From Bacteroidales bacterium (GTDB taxonomy: Bacteria; Bacteroidota; Bacteroidia; Bacteroidales; UBA932), in NCBI GenBank assembly GCA_017480345.1, contig JAFVAU010000021.1, forward strand, positions 1-64,000: a DNA stretch of 64,000 nucleotides, in the 5' to 3' direction. A model generated the notes under the pieces. It did not search any database, was not told the origin of the DNA, and saw only the letters and a program-made list of their open reading frames with translations. Positions 1 to 7,440 of the stretch are shown here, in pieces. The stretch's first letter is position 1, and each line of letters starts with the position of its first letter. The translations under genes and the position numbers were made by a program.

Positions 1-129
1 AACTATTTGATTATCAAACAAGAAGGCACCCCGTGGAAAGTAAGTTTCCGCAAGGTTACCGATGCTGAGTTTCAACGGGATGGGATAAGAAGATTTTCGA
101 AAAATTTCGTTTTATCGGATGCTATATAA
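1..129 (+). CDS. C-terminal end of an unidentified protein (partial)
   Basis: An open frame runs in from the left edge and stops with TAA at 127-129, giving the last 42 residues of a protein. The segment is charged and soluble-looking (KQEGTPWKVSFRKVTDAEFQ) with no membrane segment or motif I recognise. A strong hairpin follows 24 bases later, which fits the 3' end of a real plus-strand gene. The family cannot be named from this fragment. Confidence 0.55.
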   Translation, partial: NYLIIKQEGTPWKVSFRKVTDAEFQRDGIRRFSKNFVLSDAI

Positions 130-152
130 ACATTCTCAATGAAATCTCAATA

Positions 153-187
153 AAGCTCCGACAACATATGCGATGTTGCCGGAGCTT
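153..187 (+). terminator. Hairpin terminator after the partial gene
   Basis: The arms AAGCTCCG and CGGAGCTT, continued inward by CAACA/TGTTG with one mismatch, form a stem of about 13 bp with a short loop. It lies 24 bases after a stop codon and is followed by a weak T-rich stretch, so it is probably a transcription terminator. Confidence 0.6.
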
Positions 188-242
188 GTTTATGCCTATA
201 AATTACGATTTGTCTTACAGTACAAATGTAATCATTTTCTGT

Positions 243-457
243 GAGATGAAGAGCCGGGCGGGCGGAGGTGGCGCCGGAAGGGCCCACCTCTGGCTGCCGG
301 GCTCTGTGGGTGCGCGGCCGAGGGACAGTCTGGTGCCGGCTTGCCGGTGCCAGTCTGTCACCGGGTTGGACTTCGGCGGCAGCTCTGCTGTCGCTGAGGT
401 CCAAAGCGCGGGAAAGCTCCGATGAAGTGGCCGGCTTGCCGGACGCTTGGTCGGAGC
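243..457. repeat. Non-coding block of four consecutive stem-loops
   Basis: No convincing gene lies between 188 and 503. Four hairpins follow each other: 250-305 (AGAGCC/GGCTCT with a nested GAGGTGG/CCACCTC stem), 324-359 (GACAGTCTGG/CCAGTCTGTC), 368-402 (GGACTTC/GAGGTCC around GCGGCAG/CTGTCGC) and 416-457 (GCTCCGA/TCGGAGC). Two of them carry a GCCGGCTTGCCGG-like tip. The outer frame of the first hairpin (GAGATGAAGAGCCGG and GGGCTCTGTGGG) recurs at 6382-6432. This could be a structured RNA or a cluster of REP-like elements. The reading frames across it look like chance. Confidence 0.55.
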
Positions 458-503
458 GTGCGGTAGGCTTTGCCATGTGCTGGAAAATGTGTAAATTAGC
501 GAC

Positions 504-662
504 ATGGAACTAATTGATGCAATCAAGGCACGGCATTCCGTGCGGAAGTACATGGATAAGCCCATTGAGGTGGCCAAGGTGGCTGCTACACATATAGACC
601 TGGGAATCGTGAAGTATCATTTTGAGATTGGCGCCGGGAAGGAAAACTTCAGTTGGCAGTAA
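504..662 (+). pseudogene. Nitroreductase remnant lacking its middle
   Basis: The frame starts at the ATG at 504 and gives 52 residues. The first 22 (MELIDAIKARHSVRKYMDKP and on) match the start of flavin-dependent nitroreductases, with the SVRKY flavin-contact motif. The last ~27 (HIDLGIVKYHFEIGAGKENF) look like the end of the same family. About 120-150 central residues, with most of the FMN and dimer surface, are missing, and the two ends are joined in frame. A family member is normally 170-200 residues, so this cannot be a working enzyme. A short residual peptide may still be made. No clear -7 promoter lies just upstream. Confidence 0.7.
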
Positions 663-790
663 AATACGACACGGCGGGACTTCTTCATTGCTTAATCCCT
701 TTATGGCTATGTTCCGCTTGTGACACCGTTCAGGTGTGGCCGGGGCCCTATTCACGCGGGGCTCCGGTTTCGTTTTACTATTTTTCGTGC

Positions 791-798
791 TATCTTTG
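791..798 (+). promoter_or_regulatory. -7 promoter box (TATCTTTG) for the lipoprotein esterase
   Basis: TATCTTTG matches the Bacteroidetes -7 consensus exactly and lies 25 bases before the ATG at 824. It supports that start over the longer upstream frame. Confidence 0.65.
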
Positions 799-823
799 TA
801 ACATATTCCCTATCAGATTTGCG

Positions 824-1762
824 ATGACGACTATTAAACGGCTATTGGCTCTCTCCCTTCTCCCTCTGCTCCTTGGATGCACGAGCGTCAAGGTCTCCAA
901 GCCCATGCTCAAGATGATTGTCGATGCGACCATCAAGCTGTCCGAGGCCCCGGTCTATGCTGATTCGTGCAGGCACACCATCGGGCTCCCTTACGCGGAG
1001 AACGGGTCCGGGAGGCAGGTCCTCGACGTCTACTATGCCCCGGAGTCCGTCCGGCGGGACATCGTCCTCATTGACATTCACGGAGGCTTCTACGTGGGCG
1101 GTGACCGGCGGAACAACCGGGTCTTCGCCTCGGCCTTTCTCCGGGAGGGCATTGATGTGGTCCTCCTGGAGTACCGGCTCAATGACGGGAAAGACATCGA
1201 TGTGGAGACGGAGCTCGGGGACTGCGCAGCTGCGCTCGATTACCTCACGGACCATACCGGGGAGCTGGGACTCAACAGGGACGCCATGTTCCTAACGGGA
1301 GACTCGGCGGGTGGCCATTTCGCCCTCTACCTTGCAGAAGGGGCCGAGGACCGCTCTCTGCCCGTCCATCCTGAACGGTTTGTCCCGAGAGGTGTCCTCC
1401 TCAACTGCCCCGCCTATGACTACGAGGCCTTCGCCATCACCAACGGGTTCACGCGAAGCGCCCTTGAGTGGTTCATCGGCCCCCGTTACCGGGACACGGC
1501 CTGGATGGCCTCCATGTCTCCCAGGACCCGTATAGGCAGCTATACGGGACCCCTGTTCGTTTCCACCTGCAAGAATGACTTCATCCGGGGAGAATCCCTG
1601 AAGCTCATCTCCGACTGTGAGGCCCTTGGACGTGAGGTGGAGTTTATCGACATCCATGCCAGCGAGAGGAAAGTGGGACATGTGCATAACGTCACGGACC
1701 CGGCCCTTCCGGAATCCCGGGAGGTCAATGACCGGATGATCGCTTTCATGAACAACAACTGA
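824..1762 (+). CDS. Alpha/beta hydrolase-fold lipoprotein (HSL/BD-FAE-like esterase)
   Basis: A 312-residue protein that probably hydrolyses an ester at the cell envelope. The N-terminus is a lipoprotein signal with lipobox LLLGC (Cys19). HGG at ~86-88 is the oxyanion-hole motif of hormone-sensitive-lipase-like esterases. GDSAGG with Ser161 is the nucleophile elbow. An Asp near 250 (KND) and a His near 290 (VGHVH) would complete the triad. The frame is open further upstream, but the -7 box at 791 and the signal peptide point to 824. A 64-residue gene follows after 10 bases, probably in the same transcript. Substrate unknown. Confidence 0.85.
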   Translation: MTTIKRLLALSLLPLLLGCTSVKVSKPMLKMIVDATIKLSEAPVYADSCRHTIGLPYAENGSGRQVLDVYYAPESVRRDIVLIDIHGGFYVGGDRRNNRVFASAFLREGIDVVLLEYRLNDGKDIDVETELGDCAAALDYLTDHTGELGLNRDAMFLTGDSAGGHFALYLAEGAEDRSLPVHPERFVPRGVLLNCPAYDYEAFAITNGFTRSALEWFIGPRYRDTAWMASMSPRTRIGSYTGPLFVSTCKNDFIRGESLKLISDCEALGREVEFIDIHASERKVGHVHNVTDPALPESREVNDRMIAFMNNN

Positions 1763-1772
1763 CAGCTCTTAT

Positions 1773-1967
1773 ATGGCACAGACATCTTACCCCTGCGAGA
1801 ACTGCAAGTTCCGCGCATCCTATGACAAGGATCCCAAGTCGCTGAAAGGCCGATTCTGGCGCTGGCACATCAATTTCTGTCCGGGCTGGAAGGCCTTCTT
1901 CACCCATCAGGACGAAGAGACCAAGGCTGCCCTCCGGAAGAAATATAACTTCAAGAAGCATCAGTAA
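1773..1967 (+). CDS. Small conserved Cys-containing protein
   Basis: A 64-residue soluble, basic protein with a CENC pair near the N-terminus (residues 8-11) and one further Cys in FCPGW. Spacing to its neighbours is tight (10 bases before, 3 bases after), so it is probably co-transcribed with the esterase and the following membrane protein. The Trp/Phe-rich centre (GRFWRWHINFCPGWK) looks like a small conserved Bacteroidales hypothetical protein. Three cysteines could bind a metal, but no function can be assigned. Confidence 0.75.
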   Translation: MAQTSYPCENCKFRASYDKDPKSLKGRFWRWHINFCPGWKAFFTHQDEETKAALRKKYNFKKHQ

Positions 1968-1970
1968 CCC

Positions 1971-2453
1971 ATGGTATTCTTGATTGAGTCCATCGTCGCG
2001 TGCGCCCTTTTCACCCTCTTCGTGTTCCTGATATCCAGGGACCCGGTGAAGATTGTCTTCAACTACCCCCCTGCCATCATTGAGCGCTGCAGGAGCCTCG
2101 GCCTGGTGGATGATTCCAACAAGCCCGGTGGGACGGTCTTCTACGTTAAGAAGATCACCGCAGTACTCCTTTTCGGGGTACTCCTGGGCCTGCTGGTCCG
2201 GTATATCAACGGTTGCACGACTTTCTGGGGCGGGGTCCTCATGGCGTACGCCCTCTGGAACGTCGTCAACTGGTTCGACGCCCTTGTCCTCGACTGCCTG
2301 TGGTTCTGCCATGACAAACACTTTGTCATACCCGGGACTGAGGATATGTCCAAAGATTACCACGATTACTGGTTCCACATCAAGGGGGCTTTTATCGGCA
2401 TGGTGCTCGCCATTCCGGCCACCCTCGTTGCGGGAGCCATCACCATTCTATAG
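1971..2453 (+). CDS. Hypothetical integral membrane protein
   Basis: A 160-residue protein with about four hydrophobic segments: the N-terminus (IESIVACALFTLFVFLI), residues ~60-80, ~80-105 and the C-terminus (GMVLAIPATLVAGAITIL). A polar loop after the first helix carries RDPVKIVFNYPP. It starts 3 bases after the small Cys protein, and the GNAT remnant starts 3 bases after its stop, so the set was probably one operon. I do not recognise a family with a known role. Confidence 0.7.
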   Translation: MVFLIESIVACALFTLFVFLISRDPVKIVFNYPPAIIERCRSLGLVDDSNKPGGTVFYVKKITAVLLFGVLLGLLVRYINGCTTFWGGVLMAYALWNVVNWFDALVLDCLWFCHDKHFVIPGTEDMSKDYHDYWFHIKGAFIGMVLAIPATLVAGAITIL

Positions 2454-2455
2454 CC

Positions 2456-2635
2456 ATGACTGACACACACTACATCATACGCAAAGCGGAGCCCCGCGAC
2501 CTCGAGGCCGTGAACGACCTCCTTCAGCAGGTGCTCTCGGTCCATCACAAGGGCCGTCCGGACCTTTTCAACGAGATCGGCAAGAAATACACGGATGCCG
2601 AGGAAACTCGTTGGATAACTGCGCGCAGGCCGTAG
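2456..2635 (+). pseudogene. GNAT acetyltransferase N-terminal remnant
   Basis: The first ~50 residues (from MTDTHYIIRKAEPRDLEAVN) are typical of the start of a GNAT-family N-acetyltransferase: beta-1, alpha-1 and the loop to alpha-2. The acetyl-CoA-binding motif A (R/QxxGxG/A) is absent because the frame leaves the family near residue 50 and stops at 60. At that point another frame (2611-2931) resembles a C_GCAxxG_C_C protein. Two genes therefore appear joined by a deletion, and no acetyltransferase activity is expected. Confidence 0.65.
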
Positions 2636-2931
2636 TCTGCACCTACTGCGACCTCGTCGGTCTACCCGAAGAGACCGCCCTCGATATCGCAGGGGCCTAC
2701 GGGACCGGCATGGGGAACATGGAAGGGACCTGCGGGGCAAACACTGTCGACAAGGTGTTTGACGAAACCGGGAAGGCCCTTGACGGAATCGATGTGTCCC
2801 ATCTGTCCGCAGATGATGAGTCGGCTCTTGAAAGTAAGATAGAAGAGAAAGTCTCCGCCACCATGAAACTTTTCGCTCAGACGTTTTTGCAAAGATTGCC
2901 ATCGGCCGTAGCGCAGGCTATGGCTCGGTGA
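2611..2931 (+). pseudogene. C_GCAxxG_C_C family fragment with unrelated tail
   Basis: Residues 3-44 (NCAQAVVC..., GAYGTGMGNMEGTCGA) match the conserved Cys-rich N-terminal part of C_GCAxxG_C_C proteins, which are redox or metal proteins of unknown role. The normal start is missing; the frame opens only with a TTG inside the GNAT junction. After the CGA motif the sequence becomes an acidic stretch (ADDESALESKIEEK) that I cannot place, and the later family cysteines are not seen. This looks like a chimera of gene pieces, not a working gene. Confidence 0.5.
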
Positions 2932-3034
2932 CAATATCATGGCCGGTGCAATTGCAGTATGCAAAGGCGGATTTTACCAGAAAATATTTTTTGAACATGA
3001 CTAATCATGCAACCTGGCTGCAAAAAGAATCGTT

Positions 3035-3042
3035 TATCTTTG
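3035..3042 (+). promoter_or_regulatory. -7 promoter box (TATCTTTG) for the DUF6512 gene
   Basis: An exact TATCTTTG lies 20 bases upstream of the ATG at 3063. It indicates that the downstream membrane-protein gene starts at 3063 and not at the upstream in-frame ATG near 2928. Confidence 0.65.
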
Positions 3043-3062
3043 CCGCATCAGACGAACTGATT

Positions 3063-3554
3063 ATGACTCGCAAAGAAACCGCTATCGCCATTATTCTGCT
3101 GATCGTCATCGGCACCGGGATGCATTTCGTACATCACGCACCCTTCTTCAATCACTTCCTCGGATATATCTTCCCCGTGACGGAAAGCGTGATGGCCCAT
3201 ATGAAAATGGTTTTCTATCCGATGCTGCTGCTCAGTCTATTCTTCCTCATAAGCCGCCACGACATCCGCGAGGTGGGCGCTCCCCTTCTGGGCGGACTGG
3301 CCGTAATGCCGCTGATCGTCGCGGCCTTTTTCGCATACTGGATCTTTGTCCGCCACGAACTGCTATTTCTGGACATCATCATCTATATCGTGGCGATGGT
3401 GAGAGCCATTCACCTGACCAAACGCTGGAGAGAGAACCGTTTCATAAGAGACTGGTGGCCGCTATGGATCACCGCCGCGGTCGCCATCATCCTACTGACC
3501 GGCTTCCTGACATGCAACCCGCCCGCCGGCATCGTTTTCGCCGACCTGGGATAG
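3063..3554 (+). CDS. DUF6512-like membrane protein
   Basis: A 163-residue protein with five hydrophobic segments (about residues 7-27, 50-66, 75-95, 99-118, 136-153). The motif PVTESVMAHMKMVFYPM after the first helix is the type of sequence seen in DUF6512 proteins, small membrane proteins without a known role. It has its own promoter, so it is independent of the chimeric fragments upstream. Membrane location is clear; function is not. Confidence 0.65.
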   Translation: MTRKETAIAIILLIVIGTGMHFVHHAPFFNHFLGYIFPVTESVMAHMKMVFYPMLLLSLFFLISRHDIREVGAPLLGGLAVMPLIVAAFFAYWIFVRHELLFLDIIIYIVAMVRAIHLTKRWRENRFIRDWWPLWITAAVAIILLTGFLTCNPPAGIVFADLG

Positions 3555-3623
3555 CGGAGGACCCGGACACAGATTCCCAGGACCAGACACGCAGAGGGCC
3601 GTTTCAAGACGCAGTCGCAAGGT

Positions 3624-3833
3624 GGAGTGAGCAACAACCATAATCTCCGTAACGCCCAGTTCGTTCACCGCCACAATAAGGCTGCGCATAGCGGAGTCCC
3701 AGAGAGAAGGGATTATCGCTCCGGCATTCTTGATAATCTTGGCATCGCCGTTCTTGAGGCCAAGGGCTTCCTGCAGCAGCACGGAAAGTCGCGTATCCAT
3801 GCAGCTGAGCACGTCCAGCTTCTTGTCCGGATA
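3624..3833 (-). pseudogene. Beta-carbonic anhydrase remnant
   Basis: Read on the minus strand from directly after the ATPase stop codon, the sequence gives YPDKKLDVLSCMDTRL, then ALGLKNGDAKIIKNAGA and VAVNELGVTEIMVVAHS. This is the zinc-binding N-terminal half of a beta-class carbonic anhydrase: Cys and Asp-Thr-Arg of CMDTR are zinc and dyad residues. The native start (about 25 residues) is missing. The sequence leaves the family where the second zinc motif (HTDCG) should be. It is in the same frame as the ATPase, separated by one TAG, so it could be reached only by readthrough. Confidence 0.7.
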
Positions 3834-4982
3834 CTACAGCATACTCCAAGGGATAAGTTCACCCTCAGAAGTACTCCTGTGCTGGCTACCGCCATAGACA
3901 ACCTGACGATGGTCTTTGTGCTCACCGGAGAGATTGCCCCAATACTTTAGGTTTTTAAAGAAATCAGCGCTATAAGTCTGTCCCGACTTGATTTCAACAG
4001 CATCGATGTGGTCGCCTTTGTTCATTAGTAGGTCAACTTCGTTGCCATTCGAATCTCGCCAAAATGTGAATGACGGCCGGTCTCCTTCATTGAACCCTCG
4101 CTTCAAGAATTCATTGATGACCATATTCTCGAAAAGTCCTCCTCGAAGGTAGTGATTGGACACTTGCGATGCTTGCTTGATTTCAAGGAGCGAACACGCC
4201 AATCCCGTATCATAGAAATACAGTTTGGGAGTTTTGACAAGTCGCTTGGAGAAGTTCCGGTAATCTGGTTGCAGCAGGTAGATGATATAGCTGGACTGCA
4301 GGACAGAAAGCCAAGAGTTTATGGTTGGAATCGTTACCCCGCACTCTGTTGCAAGCGAAGACATATTAAGGAGTTGACCTATCCTGCCAGCACACAACTT
4401 GAGGAGCCTGACAAAAGAGGAAAGGTTTCCAATGTCCTTCACGGACCTGACGTCCCGTTCTACATAGGTGTCGATATAACTTGGATAGAAGTCTCCGGCC
4501 GACAGACCGTTATCGTAAAGTCTTGGATAACTTCCATTAAAAATTTCCTCGTCAATGCTTTGAGGGAGAATGCCGCTATCACGCATCTCGATGTGGGAAA
4601 AAGGCAGAAGCGTCAGGATGGCCACCCTCCCAGCAAGCGACTGGTCAACGGAGGATAGAAGCTGAAAGTTCTGTGAGCCTGTCAGGATGTACATTCCATT
4701 CTTGCCAGCCAAATCCGAGTGAGTCTGGAGATAAGACAGCAGTTTCGGAACTCGCTGAACCTCATCAATGATGGTTTTTTCCGGGTACTCCGAAATAAAA
4801 CCACGCGGGTCTTCCTCTGCATAGCTTCGGTTGTCAGACTCTTCCAGTGAAACGTAAGAATAATCCGGAAAGGTATGACGCACGAGAGTGGACTTGCCGG
4901 ACTGCCTCGGCCCGGTAAGGAGCACGAATGGGAATTTGGTGGAGAAATATAGCAATTTTTCTCGAAGGGTTCGTTCTATCAT
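3834..4982 (-). CDS. AAA ATPase with C-terminal DUF4143 domain
   Basis: A 382-residue protein of a family common in gut Bacteroidales and often linked to mobile regions; its cell role is unresolved. Walker A GPRQSGKST lies at ~24-32, Walker B TIIDEVQ at ~70-76 and a sensor-like LTGSQNF at ~110. The DUF4143 part follows (~180-340) with a restriction-nuclease-like FWRDSNGNEVDLLM and VEIKSG near 305-335, that is, a D...ExK-like arrangement. A -7 box lies just upstream. The gene contains none of the 7-mer common elsewhere in the window, and its stop abuts a broken carbonic anhydrase gene, both suggesting insertion. Confidence 0.85.
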   Translation of the reverse strand: MIERTLREKLLYFSTKFPFVLLTGPRQSGKSTLVRHTFPDYSYVSLEESDNRSYAEEDPRGFISEYPEKTIIDEVQRVPKLLSYLQTHSDLAGKNGMYILTGSQNFQLLSSVDQSLAGRVAILTLLPFSHIEMRDSGILPQSIDEEIFNGSYPRLYDNGLSAGDFYPSYIDTYVERDVRSVKDIGNLSSFVRLLKLCAGRIGQLLNMSSLATECGVTIPTINSWLSVLQSSYIIYLLQPDYRNFSKRLVKTPKLYFYDTGLACSLLEIKQASQVSNHYLRGGLFENMVINEFLKRGFNEGDRPSFTFWRDSNGNEVDLLMNKGDHIDAVEIKSGQTYSADFFKNLKYWGNLSGEHKDHRQVVYGGSQHRSTSEGELIPWSML

Positions 4983-4999
4983 GATTCTATATTTTTATG

Positions 5000-5007
5000 C
5001 AAATATA
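5000..5007 (-). promoter_or_regulatory. -7 promoter box for the AAA/DUF4143 gene
   Basis: On the minus strand the bases read TATATTTG, 17 bases before the ATG at 4982. The surrounding ~100 bases (4983-5090) are AT-rich and hold nothing else I can identify. Confidence 0.6.
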
Positions 5008-5090
5008 AACTTTAATTTTAGAATAACATAAAATGAACGTAAAAATATGATCCTGACCTGCGAGTTGCTGCCACGAAGGAATTCGAGAAG

Positions 5091-6197
5091 CTAACAGTAT
5101 TCACCGTATTCGCATCCGATGTTCTCCGCATGGATGCGGTCAATGAGGGTCCCCTGATGGTCGAAGAGCTGGATGGTTCCCACACCGTTGCCGCCATTCC
5201 AGAGGCGGTTGTGACGCTTCTGCCCGTCCGGAGCCTCGTAGTTCACCAGGAGCATGTCCGCCTTCTCACAGGTGATGTCCGAAATCATCTTCCCGGAAAT
5301 GCTCGACTGCTCGACATGCCAGATGATCTGCGTGTCGGTTTCCTGGCAGTCGAACTTCGTTTTCACACCGGTCCATACCTTCGAGAAGTTGAACTCGAAG
5401 GGCTTCCCTTCATACCAGAAGGCCGACAACAGACGGCGAGGAAGAGCCAGACGGCCCACCTTGGGCCTCCCTCCGCCGATATCGAAGACGCTGTCCGTCA
5501 GTTTCTTTCCCGTGAGCTCGCTGGTGAGGTTGTTGGATGAAAGCCACACCCAGGGGCTGGTGAAATCCTTTCCCCAGTTCTTGTCGGCATAGCCGTAGCA
5601 GTCTTCAGGACGCACAACATAGCGGCGGCCGTTCCAGATGACCTCACCTTCGAACTCGCTCTTCATGCCCTCCGCATGCCAGAACATCTCGAAGGCCTCG
5701 GCCTTGCGGAAGACTTCATCGGCCCCAAAACCGACATTGAAGGCCGTTATCTTACGGATACTGAGGTTCCATGCCATCTCGCCGTCCTGGCACATCCACT
5801 CGGGATGCTCCGCCGCATTTTCCACTTTCACATGACCATGGGTATGGTCTTCCGTGAGGAAGCAGTCGTCGGCCGCAATGGAAAACGGGACGCCCCAGTC
5901 TACCTTAATCTTCTTCCAGCCCCAGAAACGATGAAGCTGAGCAGCGTCCTTTCCCCAAGCGCCACACTTAACCATCAGATAGGACGGCTTCTGCGGCTTC
6001 CCTGGAAGCTGGCCAAAGGCGGGCTCATCCCCACCAAGGGCGGGATTGCAGAGGAAGAACTCGATAAAGAAAGGCTTGGCGGCGCCAGTCTCGGCGTCAT
6101 ATCCGGTGAAAGAGTGCCACCACCAGTCGTAACCCTTGCTGGCCTGTGCCCCGAAAAGCTGGCAGGCATCGCGGGCGATATCGTGCTTGTTGAACAT
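5091..6197 (-). CDS. Tocopherol cyclase-like protein
   Basis: A 368-residue protein resembling the tocopherol cyclase-like family, lipocalin-like double-domain proteins. In bacteria without tocopherol their substrate is unknown. Visible marks are YDWWWHSFTGYDAETGAAKPFF near the N-terminus and NWGKDFTSPWVWLSSNNL near residue 210, the conserved W-G-K...P..W...N core. No signal peptide or membrane segment is seen. A TTG would allow two more residues, but the ATG at 6197 is the natural start. It is transcribed alone; ~250 bases of non-coding DNA with a hairpin repeat lie upstream. Confidence 0.65.
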   Translation of the reverse strand: MFNKHDIARDACQLFGAQASKGYDWWWHSFTGYDAETGAAKPFFIEFFLCNPALGGDEPAFGQLPGKPQKPSYLMVKCGAWGKDAAQLHRFWGWKKIKVDWGVPFSIAADDCFLTEDHTHGHVKVENAAEHPEWMCQDGEMAWNLSIRKITAFNVGFGADEVFRKAEAFEMFWHAEGMKSEFEGEVIWNGRRYVVRPEDCYGYADKNWGKDFTSPWVWLSSNNLTSELTGKKLTDSVFDIGGGRPKVGRLALPRRLLSAFWYEGKPFEFNFSKVWTGVKTKFDCQETDTQIIWHVEQSSISGKMISDITCEKADMLLVNYEAPDGQKRHNRLWNGGNGVGTIQLFDHQGTLIDRIHAENIGCEYGEYC

Positions 6198-6381
6198 TTT
6201 CAAACGTATCGTTTCTGTACTGACTTGTTATCAGCAAAACTCAGTCCAAGCCTTCCCTACTGACATTTTGTCGCAAATAAGGGCGCAGCCCTTCATGACT
6301 TCGCCCTTTATACCAATGAATGTGGCGTCAGAGATTATTGACAGAAGTCCAGTTTGTGGACAGATTGTCCAGGTTATAGGG

Positions 6382-6432
6382 AGATGAAGAGCCGGACAGG
6401 CGAACTTGTCCTGCTGCTGGGCTCTGTGGGGG
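6382..6432. repeat. Second copy of the AGAGCC/GGCTCT hairpin element
   Basis: The ends GAGATGAAGAGCCGG and GGGCTCTGTGGG match those of the first hairpin at 243-310. The inner part differs: here GGACAGG...TTGTCC gives a small nested stem. Conserved outer sequence with a changing but still paired interior suggests a structured element under constraint. It lies downstream of the aldo/keto reductase stop (minus strand) and may end that transcript. The rest of 6198-6449 shows nothing clear. Confidence 0.5.
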
Positions 6433-6449
6433 ATTAATGCGGAGAATGT

Positions 6450-7439
6450 TCAAATTCCGTTAGAATCTGTTTTTGCAAGTGCACCAACAATCTCGTGGGC
6501 CTTATAAGGCTCTTCAAGAAAGGCTATGTCTTCATGCGAAAGGGACAGATCTACGGCACGGACAGCGGCATCAAAGTGCGGCACTTTGGTGGCACCAACA
6601 ATTGGCGCGGCAACACCCTTGGCCAGCGTCCAGGCAAGGGCTACCTCCGTCATGGTCACTCCCAGGCGTTCGGCCAGAACCGCTACCCGCTCGATGATTT
6701 CCAGGTCGTTCTCCTTGGAGGCGTCGTACTTCTTGCGGATGGTCTTGTCCGTATTGGAGCGGGCTGTGCCGCTCTCCCAGCCCCGGTGCGTCAGGTGACC
6801 GCCCGCCAGCGGAGAATATGGAATGCGGGAAACGCCGTACTGCTCACAGACGGGAATCAGTTCCCGCTCATCCTCCCGGTACATCAGGTTGTAGTGGTTC
6901 TGCATGGTGGAAAAAAGTGTCCAGCCATTCCGCTCGGCGCAAATCTGCATGTTGTGGAACTGGAAACCGTACATGGCCGATGCCCCGATGGCACGCACCT
7001 TCCCCGCCTTCACCAGCGAATCCAGCGCCTCCATGGTCTCCTTGATGGGCGTACCGTAGTCAAAGCGATGAATCTGATACAGGTCCAGATAATCTGTACC
7101 CAGGCGACTGAGCGTTCCGTCAATCTCGCGGAGGATTGCTTTCCGGGAAAGCTGTCCCTCATTGAAGAACACCTTGGAGGCGAGAACTACTTTATCGCGG
7201 GGCACGCCGATGTTCCTCAGCGCCCGGCCCAGATACTCTTCGCTGGTGCCGAAGGAATAGATGTTGGCGGTGTCGAAGAAATTGACACCCAGGTCGATGG
7301 CGTGCTTCACCATAGCCTGTGTATCTTCAGGGCCCAGTGTCCACTGATGGAAGTCTTCCGAGGCTTTTCCGTAGGACATGCAACCTACGCAGATGCGGGA
7401 TACCTCAATCCCGGTGTTTCCAAGCGTTGTGTATTTCAT
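6450..7439 (-). CDS. Aldo/keto reductase
   Basis: A 329-residue NADPH-dependent oxidoreductase of the aldo/keto reductase superfamily (TIM barrel). The catalytic set is present: Asp56, Tyr61 (FFDTANIYS), Lys89 (LASKVFF) and His124 (YQIHRFDYG). The C-terminal cofactor part (VGATKVPHFDAAVRAVDL) is intact. I chose the Met that begins MKYTTLGNTGIEVSR, because the ten residues before it overlap the flavodoxin gene. It follows the flavodoxin with one base between stop and start, so the two form an operon. Substrate unknown. Confidence 0.9.
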   Translation of the reverse strand: MKYTTLGNTGIEVSRICVGCMSYGKASEDFHQWTLGPEDTQAMVKHAIDLGVNFFDTANIYSFGTSEEYLGRALRNIGVPRDKVVLASKVFFNEGQLSRKAILREIDGTLSRLGTDYLDLYQIHRFDYGTPIKETMEALDSLVKAGKVRAIGASAMYGFQFHNMQICAERNGWTLFSTMQNHYNLMYREDERELIPVCEQYGVSRIPYSPLAGGHLTHRGWESGTARSNTDKTIRKKYDASKENDLEIIERVAVLAERLGVTMTEVALAWTLAKGVAAPIVGATKVPHFDAAVRAVDLSLSHEDIAFLEEPYKAHEIVGALAKTDSNGI

Positions 7440-7440
7440 A

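Noticed and set aside
168-513. Overlapping frames of 81-120 codons in the GC-rich region before 504
   Set aside because: They run through four strong hairpins, have no family match and no promoter; the region is better read as structured non-coding DNA.
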